DNA of 64,000 bases from contig JAVXUO010000785.1 in NCBI GenBank assembly GCA_033065855.1, positions 1 through 64,000 on the forward strand, written 5' to 3'. This DNA comes from Escallonia rubra. Its lineage: Eukaryota > Streptophyta > Magnoliopsida > Escalloniales > Escalloniaceae. The position numbers and the translations under genes were made by a program. The notes beneath the pieces were generated by a model. The model had not been told where the DNA came from. It worked only from the letters and a program-made list of their open reading frames with translations, and searched no databases. Of this stretch, positions 35,701-47,871 are shown piece by piece; position 1 is the stretch's first letter, and the number at the start of each line of letters is the position of its first letter.

Positions 35701-36140
35701 TCTTTCCTTTTGATTGAGCTGTAATTGTTTGTCAAATTAAAGTAAGGTTTCAATTTCCCCTTAATTCCATTCGTTTGTTCCTCTCTGATTTGCTTCCAAA
35801 GATAGAGAGTTGACTAAGCCTAAAAATCTGATTTTGTATTCATTTAATTTAATTATCCTATAGTCCCAAAATTTATCTTATAAACTTTAACTATTACGCT
35901 TCACTAATTGTCGCTAAAAGTTACGGATAAAGTTTGGTCACGCTATTTTATCACTAAAAACCTGAATCAATATTTCTTATAACTACTATCATTAAACTAT
36001 AACTTAAGGCTTTTAAAATTTATTGCTAAAGGTTACCGATAAATTTTCGCTCATGCAAATCGACGCTAACTGTTCGGTATGAATATTGTCGCTAAAAATA
36101 AATTTACTGGCTAGACAATATTAATATTGGGGGTGTTACA
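32727..36140 (-). mobile_element. Solo LTR, Tekay-like, inside gag
   Basis: A 3,414-bp insertion starting TGCAACACTCC and ending GGGGGTGTTACA, bounded by a perfect duplication CGGGT (32722-32726, 36141-36145). The gag sequence interrupted here is continuous in the related copy at 59540-59590, which proves the insertion. It contains the conserved LTR box (33042-33068, reverse orientation) and a CA-rich block at 34600-34830. Confidence 0.92.
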
Positions 36141-36145
36141 CGGGT

Positions 36146-37910
36146 CAACCTCTCCGGCCACCCCACGTATCATGTGCGGGAAGTATCATGGCAGTAGGCC
36201 ATGCTACACAGTTACCGGAGGGTGTTTTAGGTGTTAAGTCTGAAAGTTTGTTTTGAGAGTACGATAAGAAATTTGGAATCCTACCTTGTCATCTCATTCA
36301 TTCTTTTGTACATTGAATTCAATTGCGACTTAATTGAATGTTAATCCGCTACGAGACATCAAACAATATGTCATTCATACTGAGTCCTCTTATTTCTTTT
36401 CTAGGATATTAATTTGTTTCTTTTAAATCTATTTGGACTTGATGGGATAGTAATTGATCCACTGGCCATGGGGAAGTTATGAATCCTATTAAGGACCAAT
36501 AATTCTAATTAATTGTATTTGCTTCGAGTCATTGGGTTGACTTTCCTTCGTCATACCTACCCCCATTGTCTCTGTACTCATCATATTTTGGAATGTCATA
36601 AAAGGGTATCATAAATCTCGAGAGCCAATATGTATGATTTTGTTAAAGATTCTCGTGTTTTGATTGCCTAATTGCGATTATTTTTATCATTTGACCCCGA
36701 AATACTTGACTGAGATATTTGTTTGTTGTGATTAATGTTAGATGATTTGCTTTGTAACCATCATTGTTTTCTTGTGATTTGTGTTTGTTTTAAATGTTCC
36801 AAAATGGTAACATGTTATCATTGCTGCTTGCAGTTAATTTGATTACCAGTATTTTGCTCAAATGATTTGAAAATTAGCAATATGTTATGTACGTGTATAT
36901 TTACCTGATTTATGATTTGCATAGTTTCACCTACTCTAATATGAGTTTGTGTAGACTCCTAAGCCTCAGATAATTGGTGAGTGAGAGAGTAGAATCTGAG
37001 AATGTGGATTATATTTGGACAATTTCTTTGATAGTTCTGTATAAGATTGAGATTTTGGTTGAGCACGCCATAGTAGACCCCATATTACTTGCTTTTAGAA
37101 CTAAAGGATTCTAAAAGTTTAACTAAAACAAATAACTGAAGGATAAGGCTATAAGATTTTTGTAATTAATGTGACTGTGAATCGGAAGTGATGTGATAAC
37201 TTAGAGCCTTACACTTTAATGAAGTTCAATACATAGGTATGCAGAATCATATTTTGCATTATGTTAAGATAGCACATCTCTCTGTGACGAATTTGGTAAC
37301 AGTTTGGACTCGTTAATGTAAGGCACTAGAGTGCGCAACGAAACCGAAGTGGTTATAGTTTTCCGTCATTCTATGAGGTGTAAGTGCTTATAAGAATTGG
37401 TTACCCCACCCATGTTAGTTTGGTAGAGTGCAAGTCATGTGTGACCATCGCTTAGTATTCTAGTACGCCATGCGCTTAAAGTTAAGCTTACCATCATTGA
37501 GTAAATTATGCAAATGATAGAGTCTCGGGTATAGTAACAACATAATGCAGTTGAAGTCTATTGTATTAGAGTTTGATTTAACTCGTTGTATATGCGTTGA
37601 ATTCGGAGCGGTGTAGGTTTAGTTCAGTGAGTTTTGATATTAGCTAAGTCATTGTTCGTGAAGTACCGAAACGGTTAGAGTGCAAGTGATAGTCATTGCT
37701 CATGAAGTACCGGAACGGTTTGAGTGTCGTATTACGATGTGAAATTAAATAGTTGTGTTCGAGTACTTATGTGGAAATGAATTTAGGCGCGAAGGTCAGA
37801 GGTAGCTCAGCTACTATGTGATAGTTGTCAAAGTTACGCAGCGGAAGCATAGTGCCTAGACGCTATAGGTAATGGGAGATTCAAGATCAAATTTCGAGGA
37901 AAAATTTTCT
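36146..37910 (+). other. Non-coding interior of the Tekay-type fossil
   Basis: No protein match in any frame. From 36230 it is closely similar to 63285-64000, so it is a real family component, not unrelated DNA. A direct repeat (CATTGCTCATGAAGTACCGGA type) lies near 37650 and 37700. Confidence 0.6.
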
Positions 37911-37925
37911 ATAAGGTGGGAAGAA
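37911..37925 (+). other. Polypurine tract of the Tekay-type fossil
   Basis: ATAAGGTGGGAAGAA directly precedes the LTR start. It is the usual Tekay/Del arrangement. Confidence 0.7.
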
Positions 37926-39897
37926 TATAATATCTCGCACTTTTGGAGCGGTTTAAAATGACTATCGGAGACCCAAAAAAATAAACGTGCATTAAATTTG
38001 AGCAATGCTTGGGTTTTAGTAAAGTACGGGAGTTTAAGACCATTTTGGGGCAAAAATATAATTTTGAAAACTTTTGGGTCATTCTGTAATTTTGAAAAAT
38101 TTTGGGGGCATAAATGTAAATTATAGCTTTATTGATGAAAAATAATGAAATGAGTGATAGTATATATATTTAGTGATGTCTAACTAAATTAATAAAGATT
38201 GGAATAATTTTGGGGCTTAAATGTAATTACACAAAGTTTGGGGTTATTTTGCAAATATGAAAAACTTTGGGGTCCAAATTTGTAATATTTAAAAGTTAGA
38301 CATTATGTGTCATATTTTGGGAAGATGGATTATAAGGGGATGCCACCTCCTACTTATTTAAGTTGTGACTCATCTAGTTTAATTATAAATTAATGATCAT
38401 CTAATTCTTTAGGGAATTAAATGAGAGAGAGAGAGAGAGGAAGAAAACAGAGCAAGGAGGAACAAGAACAAAAAAACAGAGCAACAGAGAAAGGAAAGAG
38501 CAGAGAGCTCGGGGAAGAGAAAGAGAAAAAGAGAAAGGAATTGAGAAGAATTCTCAAGGGAGAAAGAGAAAAAGAGAAAGGAATTTAGAAGAATTCTCAA
38601 GGGTAATTCCCTCTCTCTTTAGTGTAATTCTTCTTGTGAATTTGAGGTGTAATTTCAGTCATGGTGAGTTGTGTGTGTGTATATTGTGTTCATGGGTTCG
38701 GGTGTGTGTGTTCACGTGTAATTTGGTGTGTAAAATTTTGTATAGTGTGTTTAAGTGAGTGGATGATGGAAATGGGGTGGGTTTTGTGTATTTCAGTGAA
38801 TTCCCGGAGGTGTGTGTGTTTTGGTGTATATTATGTGTGTTCTTGAGTGTTCATTGTGTGTGTGTGTGTGTGAGTGTGTGAGTGATTGTGTGTGTTACGT
38901 GTTTGATCATGTGTTACTGTGTGTTTTAAGTGGTATAATGTGTATTTGAGGTGTTTTAGTGGGCGTGGGTGCATAGCAGTGTGTGTGAGAGTAGTGCATG
39001 TGCGTGTGGTTTCAACAGTGGAGGGAGGTTGAAGATGAGTGTGGGTTTTGAAGGTGTAATAATAGGTGTCATGGTTTGAACAGTGACCGTAAGTGTCACT
39101 AAAAGTAGGGGATTAACTAGGTAGTTTTAATCCAATTTTTTTTAAATATCTAGGTTCATAATTTGAACCCCATTATTTTTACGAGAAGTATGCTATGAAA
39201 TTTTTCAGGAATTTTTAGTGTCTGCGAAGGATGCTAAATTAAGGTATCGAGTAGAAAGAATTATCACATTATTTAGCATAACAAACCAATCTATTTTAAT
39301 CTGAGAATTTGAGAAGAAACTTATCTTACTGAGATGTTTCAATATCTAAAATTCCGTGCCATTCCGAGGCCAATAGCTATTTTTGGCAGAATCGGCTTCT
39401 AAGCACTCGGTCTAAACACCAGTTCGGAATTTTCGGGCGAAAATTTTCTCAAATACTTTTTAGCTCAAAAATGACTTCAGGATGCTTAAAATAGTATTTT
39501 AAGATGTTTTGGGATTTTTCAGTGTTGAAAACCCCTAGGCGGTATTTTCGTAATTTGTCACCTAAAGGGGTATTTTGGTAATTTTACCTATAAAATATAT
39601 TTTAAAATAAATTCACATATAGTAAGGTTACTTTAGCGGTTTTACTCACGGGAAGGCCATTTTGGTGATTTAAGTTCGAAAGGGGCATTTTGGTAATTTT
39701 ACATACCCGGTGAGGGGGGGTTCATTTTGGGAATATGCGTGCATCCGTATTGAGTTTATAATATCGTAGTGTAGGCTATGTTCTGATGATTTGATTACCT
39801 CATTTAGGTTGAAGCCAAAGACTTCCGGTTAGGATAATTTGGCTGCGGATCCAGGTAAGGTTTCTATCTGAACCTTGGGTAAGAACTTTTGTCCGAA
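37926..39897 (+). mobile_element. 3' LTR of the Tekay-type fossil, truncated
   Basis: Matches the complete LTR at 60071-63090 from its first bases (TATAATATCTCGC against TGTAATATCCCAA) to the GTCCGAA phrase. There an opposed LTR begins at 39898. It includes a TG-rich tract (about 38660-38960) and three to four degenerate copies of GGGGCATTTTGGTAATTTTA near 39540-39720. Confidence 0.8.
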
Positions 39898-42850
39898 TGT
39901 AACAGCCCGGAAATCAGAAGCTCCGTCGCCCCGAACTCCCAGAACGTTTACCTGCCACATCATATCAAACTTGCCAAATTCTGTTTACTAACACGTACTT
40001 CAAAGCATCTAATCCGATATGAACTCGAGTTCTTCAAATACAAGATTAGAAAACTGCTTAAACTTACACTATTAAAACCTAGATTCTTTACAAACTCGAG
40101 TCTGTATAGAACGAGTTGATAGTACCAACCCAAGCAGGGGTCTCACTACACAATAGTGGTGGGCTCACCGGTATCTCACAAAGACTCCAACACTATTCCC
40201 GAGCATGCTACAACTGATCATTTCTTACAGAAGGGAATCAAACGAAGGGTGATCTTTTGAGAGCTCAATAAGGTCGTTCAAGGAACAACCGAAAGAACTA
40301 CAAGATGACTCGAGATTTCAACCGAAGAATATTTCTCAAAACATTTCAACAATCATGGACATTTTGGTAATTCTAAAACAACCATAATCAGTCATAAGCA
40401 TATACCAAAAACAATCATAGGCAGACACCAAAACAAACATTATCAATCATCTCAGTTTCCAAACAAACATTAACAATTATAACCATATATCAAAATGATT
40501 GTTTGAAGAACATTTTCAAAGCCATCATTTTAAAAATACAAATGTGATTTTTCAAAGGGTTTCAAAATGAACAAAGATACTTCAAGGGCAATAGGGGAAG
40601 GGTTTCGTACAAATACAACATTTCAATCACAATATGGGGAAGAGTTTCAACTCAATCCCCTTCAATCAGGTAACAATACCTTCACTTGAACATCACTTTC
40701 CAAAATAATCATTGTAAGATGCAATGTAAACAAATTTAACAATATTGATCTTGGGCAGATGCAATGTCATTCAGGCAATGCGCATATGTACACATGCATG
40801 ATGTACGATAATAACTAGCCCTCTTCATCGATCAAGAAACTAGCATGTGTTCCCTGTAGGAAGCAATAACAAACCAGCCTTATAACGCCTCCCCACATAA
40901 CAGATTCTCGGGTCAACACAGAAACAACAATCACAAAATCAACAAGAAATTCACTGCTTAGCATGCAGTAAAATGAGCACCAAGATGAATACAAATAACC
41001 GGTACAATTAAGGTTTTAATAAAAATTAAGGATATTGATGTAATTCATCACTCAGAATTGTCACAAACAAATAACAGGAACGATTACGAACAATTATCGA
41101 ATTTACACAACAATTCAAAAGAAAGAATGTGAACAATTATCAAATTTGCTCAGCATGTGATATAAGGTGAACATCAATAAGATTTCCAATTGCTTGGCAA
41201 TAACATTCTGATATCAAATGCATATCTCAATATTTGACAATAGCTATAGAAAAATCGAAAGCATACTTAGGAACACCAGTTATCGAAATTAGGGTTCAGA
41301 TAAGAATTCTTACCCGGAGTTCAGATAAAAACTCTTACCTAGATTCAAAGCTAAGCTATCTAACCGGAATGTCTGTTGCTTTAATCTAAATGGAACAATC
41401 CAATTATTAGTATACAGTATAGACTACAATATTATAAATTCAATACTGACTCACGCATACTCCTAGAATGCCCCCCTCACCGGGTACGTAAAATTACCCA
41501 AACGTCCCTTATGTGTAAAATTACCAAAATGCCTCTCTCGGACTTAAATTATCAAAACGGCCTCCTCGTGAGTAAAATTGCTAAAATAACTTTATTGTAT
41601 GTGAATTTACTCAAAAATATCTTTTATAGGTAAAATTACCATAATATCCCCTCGGCATGGTAAATTACCAAAATACCTTATGGTGTTCCTGGAACCCGAA
41701 AGACCTCAAAAACACATCAAAACACTATATTAAGCATCCTAAAGTCATTTTTGGGCTACAAATATTTTAGTAAATTTTTGCCTGAAAATTCCGAACCGGT
41801 GTCTGGACCGAGAGGTCAGAACCCAGTTTCACTAAAAGTAGCTATCGACTTCGGAATGGTACGAAATTTTAGAAAATAGAACATTTCAGTAAAATAAAAT
41901 TTTCTAAAATTTTTAGAATAAAATAACTTGGTTTAGTATGCTAAATAAATCGGGAAATCCTTTTAACTGATACCGCAATTTAGCATCTTTCGCGGACACC
42001 AAAAATTCCCAAAAAAAATCACGACACGTCTTACAAAAATAATATGGGTTACTATTTTGGACTTTGTCAAATTTTGATCCTAATTATTTATAGAAATGCG
42101 TGCAAAGCTGTTAACCATAGCTCTCTTTTTTGGGTGACAATAACATTTACTATTCAAATTACACACACACACACTATTACACCTTAAACACACACACTTG
42201 CCTTCTTCTTTCTTCAGCCGAGACCCACACTCTCACAGAACCTCCATTTCTCACACTAGCACACACACAATTGCATATACACACATTACACTTCTAAAAC
42301 ACCCTCTAACCCACCATTTCACAAAACAAAAACACATATATACACACTCACTGTCAACATTTGAAAACCCACATGCAGTCACACCAAGCACACTCACATG
42401 CTCTTGGCAACACAAACAAATACTTCTATCACCCTAATTCTCTCCTTAACACGCACTAATACCAGGTTTGCACATTATACCCATAATTACACCCAAAAAC
42501 CGAACCTTCAAACGCACACCTGCTACAAAACACACACATGACTGCAAAACACACTCACCCACTGCCTAACCTCATCTCGCATACACATACACTCATCTCC
42601 CTCTTATATACCCATATACACCTATCACATCATAACCACACACCCACACAGAATGAGTAATCACACCCAACCACTGCCAAAATACCTCCACAATACAACA
42701 TAAACACACACGACTCACACTGAATTTAACACACGGTAGTGGTGGAGAGATTACCCCTTCAAAGTGTCCTTCAATTTCTCTCTCTCTCTCTCTCTAATTT
42801 CTGCTCAAATTCTTGCCCAAGCCCCTGCTTCCCTCTTTCTGTTTTTCCTG
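39898..42850 (-). mobile_element. Opposed Tekay-like LTR, truncated on the right
   Basis: Starts TGTAACAGCCCGGAAATC, the reverse complement of the LTR ends at 58695 and 63090. It carries the reverse LTR box near 40248-40275, the ACCGG...CACCGGGTACG region near 41470-41485, and CA-rich sequence at 42160-42720. It is inserted into the LTR on its left. Its far end is lost where Tat leader sequence begins. Confidence 0.75.
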
Positions 42851-44901
42851 TCTCGAGTGGGTGGGTTAAGGACAGACGTGAGTGTGTGTGAGGCATAGAA
42901 ATAAAAGCACAAGTACCACAGTTATAGCACATTGTACATGTTGTAAAATACAAAGAAACTACAAAAAGGCTAAAGAGCAATAAAAACTTTTCAAGTCTAG
43001 TCCTCTTAGTGTTTTTAGTCTCCAAAGGAGTCACCACTATAGCGAACCACCTTGAAAAAATCCCCAGTACGATTTTAGAGAGTCGCCATCTCAGTTAATT
43101 AAATAAAGGAAAATAAGAAAAACCTGCAAAATGACGCTAAGGTGTCCAAAAGACAACTGCTCTATTGAAAACAAAGAAACGGGTTCGGGAACTAAGTTAG
43201 CGTTTGGTAATATTTAAGTTTCTAGTTTTTTCTCCAGTTTTGTAAACTGGAGGAAAAAAAAGCGTTTGGCACACAGTTTTCGTTTTTTTTTTCCTTTAGT
43301 TTTTAAAACAGGGCTGTTTTTTAAAAACTTCCATTTTGGAGTTTTAAGGGTTTTAGTTTTGATTTTTGTTTTGAGACCCCCCCCCCCACCCCCCGCCACC
43401 GCCACCCGTCAGCACTGTCGCCGGTCACCGTCGACGGGCCACCGCTGCCGGCCACTGCCACGCCCCACCACAACCACTGCAACCATTACAAAAGAAAAAA
43501 CTCAAAATAAAAATTGGGTAATCAAACACCCAAAAGAAAAAACTCAAAATAAAAACAAGGTAATCAAACACCCATTTGTTTTTGTAAAAAATAAAAACTA
43601 AAATGGTTTTGATTTTTGTTTTTGTTTTTCTGAAAACAAAAAACCAAAATTGTACGTGAATTCAAACAGACCATAAGTTATATAGCGGGAAGGTATTAGA
43701 CACCAACAATACTCTTTCGGTCTCTACTTCATTTTTATTGATTTTTGGCCTTTTTAACACATGAAAGTGTAAAATGATATAAAATACTTAACCCTAAGTT
43801 TATTTCTATATTATTAGTTTAAACTCGACATCGAGGGTCGAATGGCCTACGTATCCGGTAGGACTAATCGGAATCAAAACCACCGTAGTTCGACTCTAGC
43901 GTTACGTCAAGTGACCAATACTTCGATCTTAGCAAGCTAAGGAATAAAAGTGACTTTTTTTTTATGATTTTGTACTAGAAATTAAATGTGATTGCGGGAA
44001 ATGGGAGACAATTGCAGACTACTTAACTAAACTAGAAAGCTGCAAATATACCTCTCGAGTCTACTTGTCTAGACGACTCGGGAACACTCTACGGAGGATC
44101 CATGATGCAAGAGACTAAGAACTTTGTTTTTAAAGTGAATATGAAGGACTAATTTCTCTTAAGAGATGATATATCACTTCTGAGAGAAATGGTATAATAA
44201 AAGCTTTAGGGAGAAAAAGCTGAGATCCTTAAAAATATAGGCCAAGGGGCCTATTCATAGAGCTTTGGGGCACCAAAAATGAAAATAATGGCCATATAAA
44301 TCTGCAATCTAGAGATAAGACATAATATTTGATCAAAATCGCAGATTGACAAAAGTCAACTAACAGGCCGGTTTGTCGAAAACCCGTCGGTTCATCCCAT
44401 AATTTTATAATATTTTTTCCCAAATTTTGAGATGTTATCTAGCCTAAATTCGATAATTATCTCGGATTTTCTAGATGGAATGTACTAGATTCGGCAATTA
44501 TCTTCATAAATCACATAAATAATTGATTTAACCCCTTGCTTCAAGGATAAATCACAAATAATTTCTTAAATCATATAGACAAATCATAATCTAGACATGG
44601 ACTGGACTAACATAATTGGATTGGCTGGGCTCATTCACTAATTGAACAACTGGACTGAACTGCAGGACTGATGGACTACTAGATTGGACTAGACAATTGG
44701 ACTAGACAAATTGACTGGACAATTGGCCTTATGAACTTGACTGGACTAAACAATTAGATTGGACGACTACACTTGGACAATTGGACTAAATTAAATTAAT
44801 TGAGTATATTACCAAGCCTAACCTTAATAATAATAAAGTCGAATAAGAATGAAGCCCAATAATTATTAAATTATGATGACTATAAAAATGGGGTGTCTAC
44901 A
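42851..44901 (-). mobile_element. Tat/Ogre-like LTR and leader, minus strand
   Basis: Reads on the minus strand. The LTR starts TGTAGACACCCC at 44901 and ends near 43038 (about 1,390 bp without the 474-bp insertion). The primer-binding site TGGTGACTCCTTTGGAGAC is at 43018-43036 and leader sequence runs down to about 42851. It is homologous to 21240-22130 on the plus strand. No gag or pol remains. Confidence 0.8.
43200..43673. mobile_element. Short non-autonomous element, copy B, with target duplication
   Basis: A 474-bp insertion in the Tat LTR, flanked by TAAGTTA on both sides (43193-43199, 43674-43680). The uninterrupted site is present in the sister LTR at about 21794-21803, where the reverse complement reads CTAAGTTATA. 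It has the same architecture as copy A (4239-4698): T/A-rich shoulders and a C-rich core (43378-43400). It contains a local duplication of GGTAATCAAACACCCA. A 7-8 bp duplication favours a hAT-type mechanism. No protein. Confidence 0.8.
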
Positions 44902-45207
44902 AGGCCCAAACACCAACCATCACTCCTAATTATATTAGGGTTCTAACCTATACCGATTTAAAAGAGGCCTCCCCCAAGTATGTAGATAGATTCACACACT
45001 CAAACACCGTCTTTCATGATTTTTTAGAGTTCCTATGTTATAGCTACGCTCTGACTTAAGCATCTCTGCTAGGAACCCCACCCAGCGGTCACTCGTTTTC
45101 TGTCTTGCAGGTCATCAGTCCAGGCTAGGATTCTGGAGCATATTTTTAGCAACAACAAGTCTAAAGGTAACAAGTGTTATTATGTGATATGTAATCTACT
45201 CGATATA
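44902..45207. other. Possible LTR-like remnant, no gene
   Basis: The phrase CTGACTTAAGCATCTCTG and the GGTCATCAG region resemble R/U5 sequence of Gypsy LTRs, but no ends are visible. Confidence 0.3.
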
Positions 45208-45353
45208 AGCGCACGCGCGCGCGCGCGTGTGCGTGTGTGTGTGTGTTTAGAAATACACAAACATATATACGTTCATACATATATGTATAGATATATATAG
45301 CCATATATGTATGAATGTATATATGTCTATGTGCGCGCGCGCGCGCGTGTGTG
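45208..45353. repeat. Alternating CG/CA/TA tract with 24-bp inverted repeat
   Basis: CG runs flank a near-perfect inverted repeat: arms 45262-45285 and 45302-45325 match at 23 of 24 positions around a 16-base TA-rich loop. It is prone to cruciform and Z-DNA structure. Confidence 0.9.
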
Positions 45354-45360
45354 TATAATA

Positions 45361-45596
45361 CTCTCTCCGTGCCAAAGTAATTGCTCCATATTGACTTTGC
45401 ACGCTAATTTAGGTAGCTAATCATGTTTTGTAAGTTGTCCGTTATGCCCTCTAGTGAGTCTTAATAAGGAGGTGTGTCCCATTAATAATGGAGTGGTTAA
45501 GGTTGGTAATATAGTAGATACATAAGGGCAAAAATGAAACAGTTTTAAATTTTTATATTGTACATATGGAAACTAAGCAATAATTTCGGGATGTCC
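45361..45596. mobile_element. Stowaway-like MITE
   Basis: A 236-bp element beginning CTCTCTCCGTGCCAAAGTAA (the Tc1/mariner Stowaway start, normally CTCCCTCCGTCCC) and ending with the inverted AATAATTTCGGGATGTCC. TA dinucleotides flank it at 45359-45360 and 45597-45598. It has no coding capacity. Confidence 0.7.
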
Positions 45597-45599
45597 TAA

Positions 45600-46435
45600 G
45601 ATGAAAAGTTGATCAATAATTGCCACCTTAGGCCAATTAGGAGGATTTTCCTTCCCCTAAGAATGCCACGCCATCCATTCGAGAAGTTGCCGGTTTCAGG
45701 AGAGAAGAGGAAACTCTGGCAAGTGCAATACTTACCTTGCATTACTCGGGCAAAAAAGGATTCCGGGTTTGCCATAATTCTCCATGCAATTTTGGAGAGT
45801 AGAGCTTGATTAAAGAGCCTAGTATCTTTGAATCCAAGCCCACCAAAGTCCAGTGGTCCACACAACACATGCCAATTGATCTCATGCATGCCACGATTAA
45901 TCTCATTTCCTGACCACCAAAACCTTTCCAGCAAAGAGTCAATCTTGTGGCATACATGAGCGGGAAAGAAACATACCTGCATATGGTAAATTATGAGAGA
46001 TTGAAGAACATATTTGATAAGAGTGGCCCGTCCAGCTTTATTCAAAAGAACCCTTTTCTAGCTCACACATCGATTTCTGACGTTGTCAATCAAGTCTTGA
46101 AAAAATTCCTTCCTCTGGGTAGTGAGATCGAGCGTGGTGCCCAAGTAGGATCCAAAAGATGTTGTTAATTTGAATCCCACGCTTCTAGTCACATAATAAG
46201 CATCAACCAGACTAGCATTTGGACTCAAAGTGATGGAGGACTTTGTGAAATTTATTTGTTGGCCTGATTCCGAGCAATAAAGCTCCAGGGTTGATTTAAT
46301 CGAGTCAATAGATTGAGGCGTAATCTTTGTATATATCATGGCATCATCAGCAAAGAAAATGTGATTTCTAGGAGGACTATTTGTGCCTGCTTTGATACCA
46401 GGAATCAAGCGCATATCTTGGGCCTTTTAAAGATC
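45600..46435 (-). pseudogene. L1-type LINE reverse transcriptase fragment
   Basis: Minus strand. The upstream piece (46414-46058) holds the reverse-transcriptase catalytic motif FADDAMIY and GQQINFTKSSI. The downstream piece (46045 to about 45600) holds the post-RT region NKAGRATLIKYVLQSLIIYH, LLERFWWSG, GPLDFGGLGFKD and FNQALLSKIAWRI, typical of plant L1 elements. These proteins reverse-transcribe LINE RNA at the target site. The fragment lacks the endonuclease and RT N-terminus. A frame change lies between the two pieces near 46050. It abuts the Stowaway-like MITE. No poly(A) tail is seen. Confidence 0.88.
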
Positions 46436-46830
46436 TGCTGATAGTCCTTTAGCACAAAGGATAAACAGATAAAGGCATACTATCATGCGACAATAAAAAA
46501 TCATAAATCAAAAAATAAATAAATAACTTACGTGATTCAGAGCAAAAAAATGATCTAAGAATTGATCTAAATTTGGAAGTGTCTTCATTTCTAAATTTAA
46601 GAATTCCCCAGGAATATAAAGGGTTATATTCTTGAGCCTCGTATGATTTAAAGACTAATTATAATCATTCCAAATTCAACCAAATCAATATTCTTACTTA
46701 TTATTAGCACAAGATATTGACTATTATATCCTTAAAAACTACTCTCTAATATGATTATAAAAATATATATCTAACAAACGAAGATAACTTATTAGATCTG
46801 GAAGAAGAAAGATGATGTCACAATTGAGAT
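46436..46830. other. Intergenic, no gene seen
   Basis: AT-rich, nothing recognised. Confidence 0.5.
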
Positions 46831-47105
46831 AAACGCGTGCGCGCGCGCGCACACACACACACACATATATATATAGACACACGCGTACACACATACATAT
46901 ATATACACGTAGACACGCGCGCGCGTGTACACACACATAAATATACACGTACACACGCGTGCATGTGTAAAGACACACACACATAAACACATGTGTGTGT
47001 AAAACACACGCACGCGCATACATATATACATATCTATGAATGTGTGTGTGTGTTGGGAGGGGGGGGGGGAAGCGTGCGTGCACGCGCGAGTGAGTGTTTG
47101 TGTTG
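46831..47105. repeat. Long alternating CG/CA/TA tract
   Basis: About 270 bp of CG, CA and TA dinucleotide blocks ending in a G-run (about 47057-47070). The minus-strand open frames full of Cys, Val and Tyr here are simple-sequence artefacts. Confidence 0.9.
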
Positions 47106-47194
47106 GAGCTAATCTGTTGCTCGCGCACACAACTTCAATTAAGTTGTCCACTCCATCTGAACAGATCTAGCTTTTTTTTTTTTTTTTAAATAAT

Positions 47195-47475
47195 ATTGTC
47201 CGCTACATAATGTAGCGAACGGATATTTTGTCCAAAATGCCCATAGATGCCCGTCATTTATATGGAACAGTGCCCATCCGCTATATTTTGTAGCGGACGA
47301 CTTTTGATTTGACAACAAGTCAGGTCAAAAGTCGTCTGCTACGTAATGTAGCGGACCACTTTTTCCCTACCACACGTCGAATATGTCCCCTTCGTCCTCT
47401 AGATTATCTCGCGGACGATGGAACAGTCCTCTTTTTCGAAAGAATTCTCGTCTGCCACATTATGTAGTAGACAGG
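47195..47475. repeat. Left palindrome cluster of the PMD/Ulp1 element
   Basis: Four palindromes of about 21 bp with core CTACATAATGTAG. The second and third are linked by an inverted repeat (GACGACTTTTGATTTGAC ... GTCAGGTCAAAAGTCGTC, loop AACAA), giving a stem over 20 bp long. Confidence 0.9.
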
Positions 47476-47871
47476 TGGTATAAAAGAAACGACCCCTAAT
47501 TTTGCAAGTCTTTTTTTCCTTCTTTACTATCTTCGCAGTAGCTAGCAAGTAGATCTACAAACTTTGCATCTCCAAGCCCTTGAATCTTCCAAGTAAACCC
47601 CTAAATCGTGCAATTAACCACGTAAGTTCACAAATTTGTGTATAATCTTATTACGCATGATTTTGATGATGTAGTGTGTGTGTATTATGCATGTGCTAGT
47701 GTTGTCAAAGCTGGAATTGCCAATGTTTGATAGCAATTTACGAACTTGATGTATTATGTATGTATAGATGTGCATATAGATGATGTACTATGCATGTGCT
47801 AGTGTTGGCAAAACTGCCAACATTTGGAACAGTTTACTAACTTGATGTATTTGCTTAATTTCAGTCAGAAA

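Larger units (their letters stand above)
32386..39897 (+). mobile_element. Tekay-type Ty3/Gypsy fossil with nested solo LTR
   Basis: Plus-strand fossil. It consists of a gag-derived piece (32386-32726, phrases NQEFRPALAQGSRPGQSMGF), a solo LTR inserted at 32727-36140, the resumed gag-adjacent sequence and a long non-coding interior (36146-37910), a polypurine tract (37911-37925) and a truncated 3' LTR (37926-39897). The tail TTTCGAGGAAAAATTTTCT before the polypurine tract is the phrase typical of Tekay/Del chromoviruses. No reverse transcriptase or integrase is recognisable. It is broken and incomplete at the 5' side. Confidence 0.75.

Noticed and set aside
38661-38846. Plus-strand frame rich in Cys and Val
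   Set aside because: TG-rich LTR sequence.
46739-47151. Minus-strand frames of 63-129 codons
   Set aside because: Alternating CG/CA/TA tract; composition explains the frames.
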